Assembly (NCBI RefSeq): GCF_015082335.1
Contig: NZ_BLRL01000006.1
Location: forward strand, 199,431-263,430
Source: Moritella sp. F3
GTDB taxonomy: Bacteria > Pseudomonadota > Gammaproteobacteria > Enterobacterales > Moritellaceae
Reading direction: 5' to 3'
DNA: 64,000 bases
Shown here: positions 56,463-64,000 of the stretch, piece after piece
Numbering within the stretch: position 1 is the first letter of the stretch
Layout: the number at the start of each line of letters is the position of its first letter
Notes under the pieces: model-generated
What the model saw: only the letters and a program-made list of their open reading frames with translations
What the model was told of the DNA's origin: nothing
The model's database searches: none
Position numbers and translations under genes: made by a program

Positions 56463-57989
56463 ATGATGCGCTCTAAACTGAAAGCAATACCACTTGTCAT
56501 TGCAATGGTGATTTCTGGGTGTTCTTTGTATACCCAACCAGATAAAACGTATGAGATGGCAAAAGAGAACCTTACTGAAGCGACTGACCTTCGAAATCAG
56601 CTGCCAGCATACAAAAATATTGAAATCAACAGTGGAATTTACATTGAAGCGATATCAAGTTCTGAGGCAAACCGTGAGAGTTGGTATTTTGAAAAGGAAG
56701 ATATTAATTTTAGACAAACCCAATTTGATATTGTACTTCAAAACGTTTTCGCTGAAACAAATATCAACTTTAAATATATTGACGGCATTGACCGTACTCG
56801 ACTAATTTCCGTAAATCACGATGGTACATTAGGTGAATCTCTAAAGATTATTGGCGACGCTGCCGGTTATAGCTTTACCCTTAATGCCAATACTGTGACA
56901 TGGAGTAAATATGAAACGCAAACATTTGATCTTGCAATGTTCCCTGGTATTGAAACATTTGGTGTAGGTAAAGGTGGCGGTAATGTTGATTACAACAGTG
57001 ATACATCTGTAACGGGTAGTTCTATTATCTCTTCTGTAGATGAATTTGTTCATACTTCGGGTGAGCTTGACGTATATCAAGATTTAAGGAAATCAATTCC
57101 ATTACTACTATCTAAAGAAGGCAAATTTGAATTAAATCCAGCTACAACATCACTTTTAGTGAAAGACTTCCCAACTAATGTAAGCAAAGTTAAAAAGTAC
57201 ATTGGCGACCAGAATGAGATGTTAACACGCCAAGTGGCTGTAGATCTTACTGTGATAGATGTGCAGTTTGATGATGAAACTTCTCTTGGTCTTGATTGGG
57301 ATCTTGTTATAAAAAATCTTGGTCAACATGCGGTTGATGTCAGTATGGGAAGTGGTTTTACTACTGGAGCTGGGACCCTTGGTGGTGTTGCCCCAATGAT
57401 CATTGATAGTACAGTTGGTTCGGGTAAATTCACTGGCACTCAAATGTTAATTTCAGCATTGCAATCACAAGGTTCAGTGAGTAAGAAAACATACCCTCGT
57501 ACCATCTCGCTTAATAACCGAGTAACTAAATTACGTTCGATACAGCGTACTAATTATATCCGTGAGCAAACTACAACAAATACAATTAACGTAGGGTCGG
57601 AATCCAGTATTGAACAGGGAACTGTATCTTCAGGCTTTTCTATGTATTTGTTACCGAAAATATACAGAGAAGACGTAATAATGCGACTTACTACCAATAT
57701 TTCAACTCTTATTTCTATTGAAAAGAAAGGAACTACAGGGGAAGAAGCCAGCTCTGGTTCACAGGTATATATTGAATCACCGACAGTTGCAGATAAGGAT
57801 TTTGATCAATCCATTATCATTCGTTCAGGCCGTACCTTGTTGATTGCAGGTTTATCTACAGTAGTAACTCAAAGTAGTAACCAGAATGCTGGTCATGACG
57901 CTCTGGGTATGAAAAAAACTTCAAGCAAGCAGCGTGTTGAAACAATTATTGCGATTACTCCTACCATTTTACGTGGTGTGAGAGGCTAG
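56463..57989 (+). CDS. pilN: Type IVB pilus secretin, PilN-like
   Basis: 508 aa lipoprotein (MMRSKLKAIPLVIAMVISGC). N-terminal domains, then a Gly-rich secretin core: VDLTVIDVQFDDETSLGLDW, VSKKTYPRTISLNNRVTKL and SIIIRSGRTLLIAGLST-like IIIRSGRTLLIAGLSTVVTQ near the C-terminus, as in R64 PilN and BfpB. Forms the outer-membrane channel for the pilus. AAAGGAAATA upstream. Confidence 0.85.
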   Translation: MMRSKLKAIPLVIAMVISGCSLYTQPDKTYEMAKENLTEATDLRNQLPAYKNIEINSGIYIEAISSSEANRESWYFEKEDINFRQTQFDIVLQNVFAETNINFKYIDGIDRTRLISVNHDGTLGESLKIIGDAAGYSFTLNANTVTWSKYETQTFDLAMFPGIETFGVGKGGGNVDYNSDTSVTGSSIISSVDEFVHTSGELDVYQDLRKSIPLLLSKEGKFELNPATTSLLVKDFPTNVSKVKKYIGDQNEMLTRQVAVDLTVIDVQFDDETSLGLDWDLVIKNLGQHAVDVSMGSGFTTGAGTLGGVAPMIIDSTVGSGKFTGTQMLISALQSQGSVSKKTYPRTISLNNRVTKLRSIQRTNYIREQTTTNTINVGSESSIEQGTVSSGFSMYLLPKIYREDVIMRLTTNISTLISIEKKGTTGEEASSGSQVYIESPTVADKDFDQSIIIRSGRTLLIAGLSTVVTQSSNQNAGHDALGMKKTSSKQRVETIIAITPTILRGVRG

Positions 57990-57990
57990 C

Positions 57991-59229
57991 ATGTTTAACT
58001 TGAATGATTTATGGGTAATTAATCCACTTATTACACGAATTGTAGCACCTAAGAGTATTCAAGTGATTAAGCGTCATCTGAACAACTTAGACAAAGGGCT
58101 AAACAAATTTCACGTTATAAAAAAACATGGTAAAGACATTGTCACTTCAAGTGGGCAGTCTTCAGGGTATTTATTGAGTGAGTGTGTTGATCATGAAATT
58201 AGAAACGTACATGAAGTAGCTGAATTTGCTTTCATTGAACAGAAAGAAAATGAAGTTTATTGCTTGATAATAAAACAAAATGAAGTGGCTTTAGAAGTAA
58301 AGTCTGTTGAATCATATATTCATATGAACGCTCTTTCATTAATTATAAAGCTACAAAAGAAAAGTGATGGGGAAGTTGATGTGTCATTCCCAGTATTTCT
58401 CGCTGGTGAAGTATCGAAATCTTTACTTAATGGAATTGAAAATACTGAATGTACAGCATTACGAATTGAATCGATCCAGCTACCAATTGATGATAACGAT
58501 ACCACTAGACTTCAATTGACGCAAAATGCACCTTTACCAAAAATTATTAATTCTAATAAGCAGTATATTGCTGGTGGTTTGATTGCTCTTTTGATTGTCG
58601 GTTCTTTCTTTTTAGGTGATAAAGAAAAAGAAGAAGTAAAGGTAATTAAAGTGCCAGAGTCCCCATTTAAAGTCCTTAATAAAATTTTAACTCGTTCAGG
58701 TGTAAGTGTGAAAGGGCGTATGATTCAGACTTATGTCAATCTCAATGTAATTAACGAAATTGAGGCTGAAGGGTGGTCATTAGAATCGGTCAAGCTGAAT
58801 TCTGATTCTACACATATCACGTTAAAACATGATGGTGGGTCATATGAACGATTAATATCAGTTGCAAATAAAAACAATTTTTTGGTTAAAAAATCTGGTG
58901 ATAGACAGATACTTGCAACGAATACCATTAATGCAGTAATTATGCGTAGACCTACATTAATTCCTTTAGATCAAACCTTAACATATATCGAACAAGGTAT
59001 TTCAAACTGGTTACCAAGTGTGAGCGTAGAGGCTGATAACAGTCGTCTCTCCAATCAAAAATGGAAAGAAACATTTCTCTTACTTAAATATAAGAACTGG
59101 GGCGTTAACGATTTCGATACTCTGGGATCTATCACAAATGGTCATCCAATTTCATTTGATAACGGGACTATTAACCATAATGAAGACGGTTATAACGGCG
59201 TGATAACACTAATTATATACGGAAATTAA
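57991..59229 (+). CDS. pilO: Pilus accessory protein, PilO-like
   Basis: 412 aa; one membrane helix at about 190-207 (YIAGGLIALLIVGSFFLG) between a cytosolic N-terminal and a periplasmic C-terminal half, the layout of R64 PilO. Assigned mainly by gene order between PilN and PilP. Starts 1 base after the PilN stop. Confidence 0.65.
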   Translation: MFNLNDLWVINPLITRIVAPKSIQVIKRHLNNLDKGLNKFHVIKKHGKDIVTSSGQSSGYLLSECVDHEIRNVHEVAEFAFIEQKENEVYCLIIKQNEVALEVKSVESYIHMNALSLIIKLQKKSDGEVDVSFPVFLAGEVSKSLLNGIENTECTALRIESIQLPIDDNDTTRLQLTQNAPLPKIINSNKQYIAGGLIALLIVGSFFLGDKEKEEVKVIKVPESPFKVLNKILTRSGVSVKGRMIQTYVNLNVINEIEAEGWSLESVKLNSDSTHITLKHDGGSYERLISVANKNNFLVKKSGDRQILATNTINAVIMRRPTLIPLDQTLTYIEQGISNWLPSVSVEADNSRLSNQKWKETFLLLKYKNWGVNDFDTLGSITNGHPISFDNGTINHNEDGYNGVITLIIYGN

Positions 59230-59240
59230 AGGAGTTTTAA

Positions 59241-59966
59241 ATGGCTACGAGTAAAAAGAATAAGAAAACACCCATAATCCAAATCGTTATGGTAGTTCTA
59301 ATTTCGGTTGTAATTATCTGGCAAGTAAGTGATTTATTTACATCTGACGTGAGCGAAGGTGCTCAATTACCGGTGTCACAGGACCAAGATAAGCAAAATG
59401 TAAGTACAGAAGATAAATCATCTGTTGCTGCAATACCAATTCGTATGAATTCAGCTCCCGATTATGATGACATACTTATGGCCGCGACCATCTACAAACA
59501 AGCAATAAATCAAACAGAGGCTAAACACTTCATTCGCTTAAAGATGAGTGAACGTAGCTTAGCACTATCAGCAAAAATAATTAAAACACAAAGAGAAATG
59601 GCAGAAGACTCATTTAAACTTGCAGAATTTAAAAAACGTAAAGGTGACCTGAGTAATGACCCTGAAGACACAACTGATAGTACATCTGAATTTGTTTCAA
59701 ATAACGAATATCCTGCACCAATTTTATCTACAGACCAGATACAAGGTCCTATCGATGAAATGAAAGTAGGTGTTATTCAAGTTAAAGGGTGGTCGGGTTC
59801 AGGACGTATAACAATGACCAATGATGGGAAATATGCAAACAACATCCGATTAAGCCAAGTGTTATGGGGAAGATATTTAGTTAAAGAGATCAATGCGGAA
59901 CTGAAATGCGTGAACCTTTTTGATGAAAAAGCTTCTATTAAAATTCCAATGATTTGTTTCAACTAG
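59241..59966 (+). CDS. pilP: Pilus assembly protein, PilP-like
   Basis: 241 aa; N-terminal helix (IIQIVMVVLISVVIIWQVSD), coiled-coil middle, small C-terminal domain (IKGWSGSG-like VKGWSGSGRITMTNDG). PilP position between PilO and the ATPase. AAAGGAGTTTTAA upstream. Confidence 0.65.
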   Translation: MATSKKNKKTPIIQIVMVVLISVVIIWQVSDLFTSDVSEGAQLPVSQDQDKQNVSTEDKSSVAAIPIRMNSAPDYDDILMAATIYKQAINQTEAKHFIRLKMSERSLALSAKIIKTQREMAEDSFKLAEFKKRKGDLSNDPEDTTDSTSEFVSNNEYPAPILSTDQIQGPIDEMKVGVIQVKGWSGSGRITMTNDGKYANNIRLSQVLWGRYLVKEINAELKCVNLFDEKASIKIPMICFN

Positions 59967-59973
59967 TGAGTGT

Positions 59974-61560
59974 ATGATGGAAGCTACAACAATGCGTGAA
60001 ACTCAGTTCAATTCAATACAATTACAGCAGAAAACGCCAAACATTCAACTCATTGAAACAATCAAAGACTTTGCAAGTCGAGGGTTCAACTTTGTTCATT
60101 ACAAAGATGGAACGTTTGTCGTCTCTGAACATGAGTATCGTGAAAAACCAGAAGAGTTTAATGCTCTTAGGCTTATCCTTGACTCTAATGGGGCATCAAT
60201 AGCCAATTTTGGGTTTAGTGATCTCGATACAATTTCAGGTGAAATCAATCGAGCAAAGAAAATCGATTCTGAATCTTCAATGGAAGATTTAGATGAGTCT
60301 GAAGCTCAACAGCACGCTGAAGATATTATAAGTTATGCTATTAAAAATAAATGTTCAGACGTTCATTTATTTCTTAGAAACCCTCAAACAGAAGTACGTT
60401 ATAACCGTTACGGTAAGGCAGTTAGGGCCGGTACTGGTGGTCAATCTTATGATGAATTGAAGCGTATGACCGCGCGTTTATTTAACTGGGCTGGTGCAAA
60501 TAACAGTCAGGACGACTTTAATGAGATGAGCATCCAAGATACGACATTAACCATGAAGATTAAACTGGATAATCAAATGGTTGAAACTCGGTTACGAATT
60601 GAAAAATCGCCTCTTGAAACAAAGGGCGATATGAAAATTGTTATTCGTGTTAGTCCTGCTGTGCAATCTAAAAGTTTAAAAAACATGAATATTGCTCCAC
60701 CGAGCGAAAAATTATTCAGCGACATAATGAAAAAGCCAAATGGTATGATCGTTGTCTCTGGTCCTACTGGTAGTGGTAAGACAACATTGCTCCACGCTTT
60801 GTTACATGAAATCCCTAAAACAGCATTTTGTTCAACAATCGAAGATCCGGTGGAGTTACTTGCGAATTACAACCCTCTTATCTCACAACACAATTTGATG
60901 CAGGACCTCGGTTACAATAAGCAGTTGCGTTCATTGCTGCGACAAGATCCTAATGTAATAGCCATTGGTGAAATGCGTGATGAAGAAACAGCTAGATCTT
61001 CAATCAGAGCATCGTTAACGGGTCATTTAATTATTACTACCATTCATACCAACAACAGCCTTGGGATACCCTCTCGCCTTAATGATATGGGAGTAAAGTA
61101 TAATGAATTAGCATTACCTGATGTTCTAAGTCTGCTTATTGCTGTTCGTTTAACGCCAACTCTTTGTCGTGATTGCTCAACACCTTTGTCAAACCATAAA
61201 GAAATGGGCGAGCTAATAAAGACTAGGCCATTGGCAAACATAAATTCAATTCGAATTAAAAGTGCTAGAGGCTGCTCTAAATGTGTCAGTGGCGTTACTG
61301 GTCGTGAGAGTCTAATTGAGTTTATTGTCATTAATGATGAGTTCAGAGATTATTTAAGGTTGGGTGATATGGATGGCGCAAAAAAACTATTGAAGACAAG
61401 AGGGTGGAAATCATTACAGGATCTTGCGTGGGACAAAATTAATAGTGGCCAACTTGACCCACAAGATGCAGAAATGACGATTAAAGACATTTTATTTGAT
61501 TCCACTCAATCGTTTCATTATACAGATTTTTATCAAAATGAATTGATACCGGAGGGCTAG
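59974..61560 (+). CDS. pilQ: Pilus assembly ATPase, PilQ-like
   Basis: 528 aa. Walker A GPTGSGKTTL near residue 263, Asp box region CSTIEDPVEL, Walker B IGEMRDEETA near 331, His box HLIITTIHT, and a four-Cys zinc site (CRDC ... CSKC near 397-436). GspE/PilQ family ATPase driving pilus polymerisation. Only this ATPase is seen in the window. Confidence 0.9.
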   Translation: MMEATTMRETQFNSIQLQQKTPNIQLIETIKDFASRGFNFVHYKDGTFVVSEHEYREKPEEFNALRLILDSNGASIANFGFSDLDTISGEINRAKKIDSESSMEDLDESEAQQHAEDIISYAIKNKCSDVHLFLRNPQTEVRYNRYGKAVRAGTGGQSYDELKRMTARLFNWAGANNSQDDFNEMSIQDTTLTMKIKLDNQMVETRLRIEKSPLETKGDMKIVIRVSPAVQSKSLKNMNIAPPSEKLFSDIMKKPNGMIVVSGPTGSGKTTLLHALLHEIPKTAFCSTIEDPVELLANYNPLISQHNLMQDLGYNKQLRSLLRQDPNVIAIGEMRDEETARSSIRASLTGHLIITTIHTNNSLGIPSRLNDMGVKYNELALPDVLSLLIAVRLTPTLCRDCSTPLSNHKEMGELIKTRPLANINSIRIKSARGCSKCVSGVTGRESLIEFIVINDEFRDYLRLGDMDGAKKLLKTRGWKSLQDLAWDKINSGQLDPQDAEMTIKDILFDSTQSFHYTDFYQNELIPEG

Positions 61561-61561
61561 T

Positions 61562-62683
61562 ATGATTGAACAAATAACATCTTTTTTTCAAAAATCAGAA
61601 AAATCAAATAATATAAATGACAATATTAATTTTTTTAAGCAACTTCAATTTAGAATACTATTTACGAACAATAGGCAATTTGACTTTCTAGATAATTATC
61701 TTGCATTGAAAGGTGTCGGTGAGAAACAAATGCCGGATAAAAATGTAATTTCAGGTATTAAAGAAGTTTACTCTGAAACGGTAAGTGAGCATTGTCTTGA
61801 AGTTTATATGTGTGACTTTATTGAAGATGTACTTAAGAATGGCGGGAACATGGCTGAAGCACTAGAGCCATTTCTAGATCCAAAAATAATAATGGCTTTT
61901 AGAGCGACGTACTCAGTCGGTAAAACAACTTATGGCATAAAACAAGTAATAAAGAACATCAAAGGGCAGGCTGAACTGCGTAAATCGTTCAGGAAAAGCA
62001 TACAGAGTGGACTTATGTTCTTTTTCGCTGGCATAACGGTTGTAACGGTTGTATCTAGCCAGTTCTTACCAATGTTGCTAGGCATGGTCGATGAGTCGAA
62101 CGTGGACGGATTGACTCTTTTCTATAAAGACCTTGGTATTTTTATCGATAATAACCTCTTTAAAATAATGATTGGTTTGGTTCTTTGCGTGATATCTTAC
62201 ATCATTTCTCTGCCTATCTGGGTTGGCCCTTCACGATCAGCAGCAGACAGTTTATTCCTTTACTCTATTTATCAAAGTTTTGCGGCTAATCAGTTTTTTA
62301 ACATGTTAACGTTATTAAAAACTGGGAGCCTTAGTTTACGTCAATCACTGGAGACAATCCTCGAGGACTCAACACCTTATATGGAATATCACATTGAACA
62401 AATGCTAGATATGACGCGTACTGGCTCGACGGATCTTGAGCAGTTAAACACCGGTTTACTACCCCCACGTCTACAAGTACGTTTGAAAATAGCTGGTATG
62501 CAAAATGGCTCTATGGACTCTGTATTCGAACTGATAGCTGAAACTGCTAGTTCAGATGTAACCAAGAAACTGAACTTGATTGCCGCAAACATTAAATTTT
62601 GGTTGATGATTACAGGAATTTCGATGTTAGCTATGTCTGTGATGGTTATTCTTAACATTCTTCTTGGTGTTGCAATGAACTAA
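61562..62683 (+). CDS. pilR: Pilus inner-membrane platform protein, PilR-like
   Basis: 373 aa with three hydrophobic segments (LMFFFAGITVVTVVSSQFLP, IMIGLVLCVISYIISLPIW, and the C-terminal LMITGISMLAMSVMVILNIL), the GspF/PilR layout. Two repeats of the F domain around them. Immediately downstream of the ATPase. Confidence 0.85.
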   Translation: MIEQITSFFQKSEKSNNINDNINFFKQLQFRILFTNNRQFDFLDNYLALKGVGEKQMPDKNVISGIKEVYSETVSEHCLEVYMCDFIEDVLKNGGNMAEALEPFLDPKIIMAFRATYSVGKTTYGIKQVIKNIKGQAELRKSFRKSIQSGLMFFFAGITVVTVVSSQFLPMLLGMVDESNVDGLTLFYKDLGIFIDNNLFKIMIGLVLCVISYIISLPIWVGPSRSAADSLFLYSIYQSFAANQFFNMLTLLKTGSLSLRQSLETILEDSTPYMEYHIEQMLDMTRTGSTDLEQLNTGLLPPRLQVRLKIAGMQNGSMDSVFELIAETASSDVTKKLNLIAANIKFWLMITGISMLAMSVMVILNILLGVAMN

Positions 62684-62784
62684 GAATTTGAAAATTCAGC
62701 CGATCAACATTAAGCCACTAAAGCTTGATAAGATTAACTTTAGATTACATCACTAATGACTCAACCAAAGTATAGGAACTTAAT

Positions 62785-63264
62785 ATGAATGCAACAGGAC
62801 TCTTGAATTTACCACAAAATGATGATGAACACTTCAACAAGCTGCAGCGAGGTTTTACCGCAATTGAAACCTTCATCGTGCTGGGCGTTATAATATTGAT
62901 TGCAATCGGTGTCGCGAAAAATATAGGTCCGATGCAAGTTGAATACAAAGTTTACCAAATAACCAATCAGGCCAGCACTATTCACGCTGGAGCTAGCTCA
63001 TGGGCTGGTGGTGGTGTTTACACTGGTGTTTCAATGGCTTTATTGAAGGATGACTATATTCCATCAGACTTTGTGGATGGGAAAGGTATAAACCCTTACA
63101 ATGGTGACGTAACTGCAACAGCAAATACTGACCCGTACAATCTAGATATTACATTTCTTAAAATTAAAAATGATGCTGGTGTCCGAACTGTAAAAAAATA
63201 TGGTTCAACTTATGCTAGTTATGATAAAGCAACAAAAACTCTTGTTCTTACAATGCAAGGTTAA
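62785..63264 (+). CDS. pilS: Type IVB prepilin, PilS-like
   Basis: 159 aa. 23-residue leader ending QRG, then FTAIETFIVLGVIILIAIGV: cleavage before Phe, Glu at +5. C-terminal disulfide is not obvious. TATAGGAACTTAAT upstream. Processed by a prepilin peptidase not in the window (PilU expected further right). Confidence 0.85.
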   Translation: MNATGLLNLPQNDDEHFNKLQRGFTAIETFIVLGVIILIAIGVAKNIGPMQVEYKVYQITNQASTIHAGASSWAGGGVYTGVSMALLKDDYIPSDFVDGKGINPYNGDVTATANTDPYNLDITFLKIKNDAGVRTVKKYGSTYASYDKATKTLVLTMQG

Positions 63265-63271
63265 GTTAATT

Positions 63272-63799
63272 ATGAAAAGCACTTACTTTTTTAGATCTAA
63301 AGGTATGATTTCACTCAACATCGTAATACTTTTGGGAATATTGACGTCAATGCTTATTATGGCAGGAAGGTCTGTTGCTTTTTATAAAAAAATATCGCAA
63401 GAAGAGCGGGTTGTTGAAAACCTTGCTCTTATTTACCCAGCCTTTTATGACTATTTCTACACTGAATGCTCATTATCTTCGACGCATTCTGTAAGCAACC
63501 CCACGCTTGCAACATTGACGTCGATGGGTTATTTGAATATGCAGCCATCTATTGTAGATAATCCCATTGGAAGCACTTTTGTTTTATCTATTCATCGGCT
63601 GACTGGTGTTCCAACAAATTTAAGATTAACAACTACATTTACAACGACTAAGCGTGCAAAACGAATTGCAAAGCGAATTTCGGTAGGAGAGGCAACATTT
63701 ATATCACCTGCAACAATACAATGGGATCTTTCTTCCATTAAATATAGAAACACTATCGATGCTAATAGTGATTCTTATTTGGATGATAAGTGTAAATAG
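63272..63799 (+). CDS. Second prepilin-like protein
   Basis: 175 aa from ATG 63272 (the frame extends to 63200 inside pilS). MKSTYFFRSKG then MISLNIVILLGILTSMLIMA: short prepilin-type leader, but Asn instead of Glu at +5. Could be a minor pilin or pseudopilin that primes assembly. Confidence 0.65.
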   Translation: MKSTYFFRSKGMISLNIVILLGILTSMLIMAGRSVAFYKKISQEERVVENLALIYPAFYDYFYTECSLSSTHSVSNPTLATLTSMGYLNMQPSIVDNPIGSTFVLSIHRLTGVPTNLRLTTTFTTTKRAKRIAKRISVGEATFISPATIQWDLSSIKYRNTIDANSDSYLDDKCK

Positions 63800-63806
63800 A
63801 AATTTT

Positions 63807-63845
63807 TTACTATTACTCAATATAATTTGATGGGTAATAGTTAAG
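63807..63845 (+). terminator. Hairpin after the prepilin-like gene
   Basis: TTACTATTACTCA, ATATAATTTG, TGGGTAATAGTTAA. Stem TACTATTAC/GTAATAGTTA; may limit read-through into the next gene. Confidence 0.45.
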
Positions 63846-63962
63846 AATCGTTAGCTCATGACATTTAATTCTGCATTTCAAGCCGCTGGCTTTCATTGTA
63901 CTGCTTTCGAAGAATTAGTTGATCTTCAATACAGGTGTAATTTAACAACTCAAGGACTTGAA

Positions 63963-64000
63963 ATGAGAAAATACTCCCTCATAGCGGCAGGGATAATGCT
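63963..64000 (+). CDS. Start of a further gene, signal peptide visible
   Basis: MRKYSLIAAGIM... with CAAGGACTTGAA upstream, running off the window. By R64 order PilT (lytic transglycosylase) would be expected, but nothing here proves it. The frame is open upstream to 63858. Confidence 0.4.
   Translation, partial: MRKYSLIAAGIM

Overview
The window looks like part of a large, AT-rich plasmid from a marine gammaproteobacterium (Vibrionaceae or Alteromonadales-like). This is judged from composition, protein style and the neighbourhood; no rRNA or tRNA is seen. The plasmid case rests on the right half. It holds a replication-initiator gene (51591-53036, minus), about 30 iterons of roughly 20 bp (53420-54150), an AT-rich GATC-containing stretch, and an R64/IncI-like type IVB pilus operon (54917-64000: TcpQ/PilL-like proteins, PilN secretin, PilO, PilP, PilQ ATPase, PilR, PilS prepilin and a second prepilin-like protein).

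The left half is the unusual part. From 1 to 16310 there are more than 40 small genes, almost all on the minus strand, mostly of unknown function and often membrane or secreted. Nearly every junction carries one short motif, CGGAAAA/GT in gene direction (TTTTCCG on the plus strand), usually just after the stop of the preceding gene. The row is headed, in the same orientation, by a winged-helix protein (16312-16875) and a tyrosine-recombinase-fold protein (16875-17516). One unit is duplicated perfectly (13228-13539 and 14861-15172) and the duplication begins and ends in the motif, so motif-to-motif units behave like mobile cassettes. A second, smaller row on the plus strand (33204-36172) is headed by another recombinase-fold protein and uses a related junction motif, RTGGGAAACTT/TAGGAAACTT. 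It contains a frameshifted homologue of a cassette from the first row. I see no integron-type attC sites. I interpret this as a possible undescribed integron-like cassette system with very short junction sites.

Between the rows (17.6-33.1 kb) larger modules are separated by 45-55 bp elements with inverted ends (CCGTTTCCGT...CACGGAAA). The modules are a 421 aa protein, an 830 aa protein with a TPR-like partner, a 184 aa repeat protein, a DUF1778/GNAT toxin-antitoxin pair, a promoter-operator-controlled 167 aa protein, a third recombinase-fold protein with two small genes, a 264 aa protein, two related tiny membrane proteins with in-frame 12-bp repeats, and a cytosine-C5 methyltransferase. By eye all three recombinase-fold proteins lack the catalytic tyrosine.

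From 36.2 to 50.6 kb come plasmid accessory genes: unknown proteins, a P-loop protein, a minus-strand cluster of membrane proteins (40.3-44.0 kb), a beta-class DNA methyltransferase, twin 15-bp operators, a VRR-NUC nuclease gene with an in-frame amber codon, a SprT-like metalloprotease and several small genes each followed by a hairpin. Several genes show single frameshifts or premature stops. Some of these may be assembly errors, others decaying cassettes.
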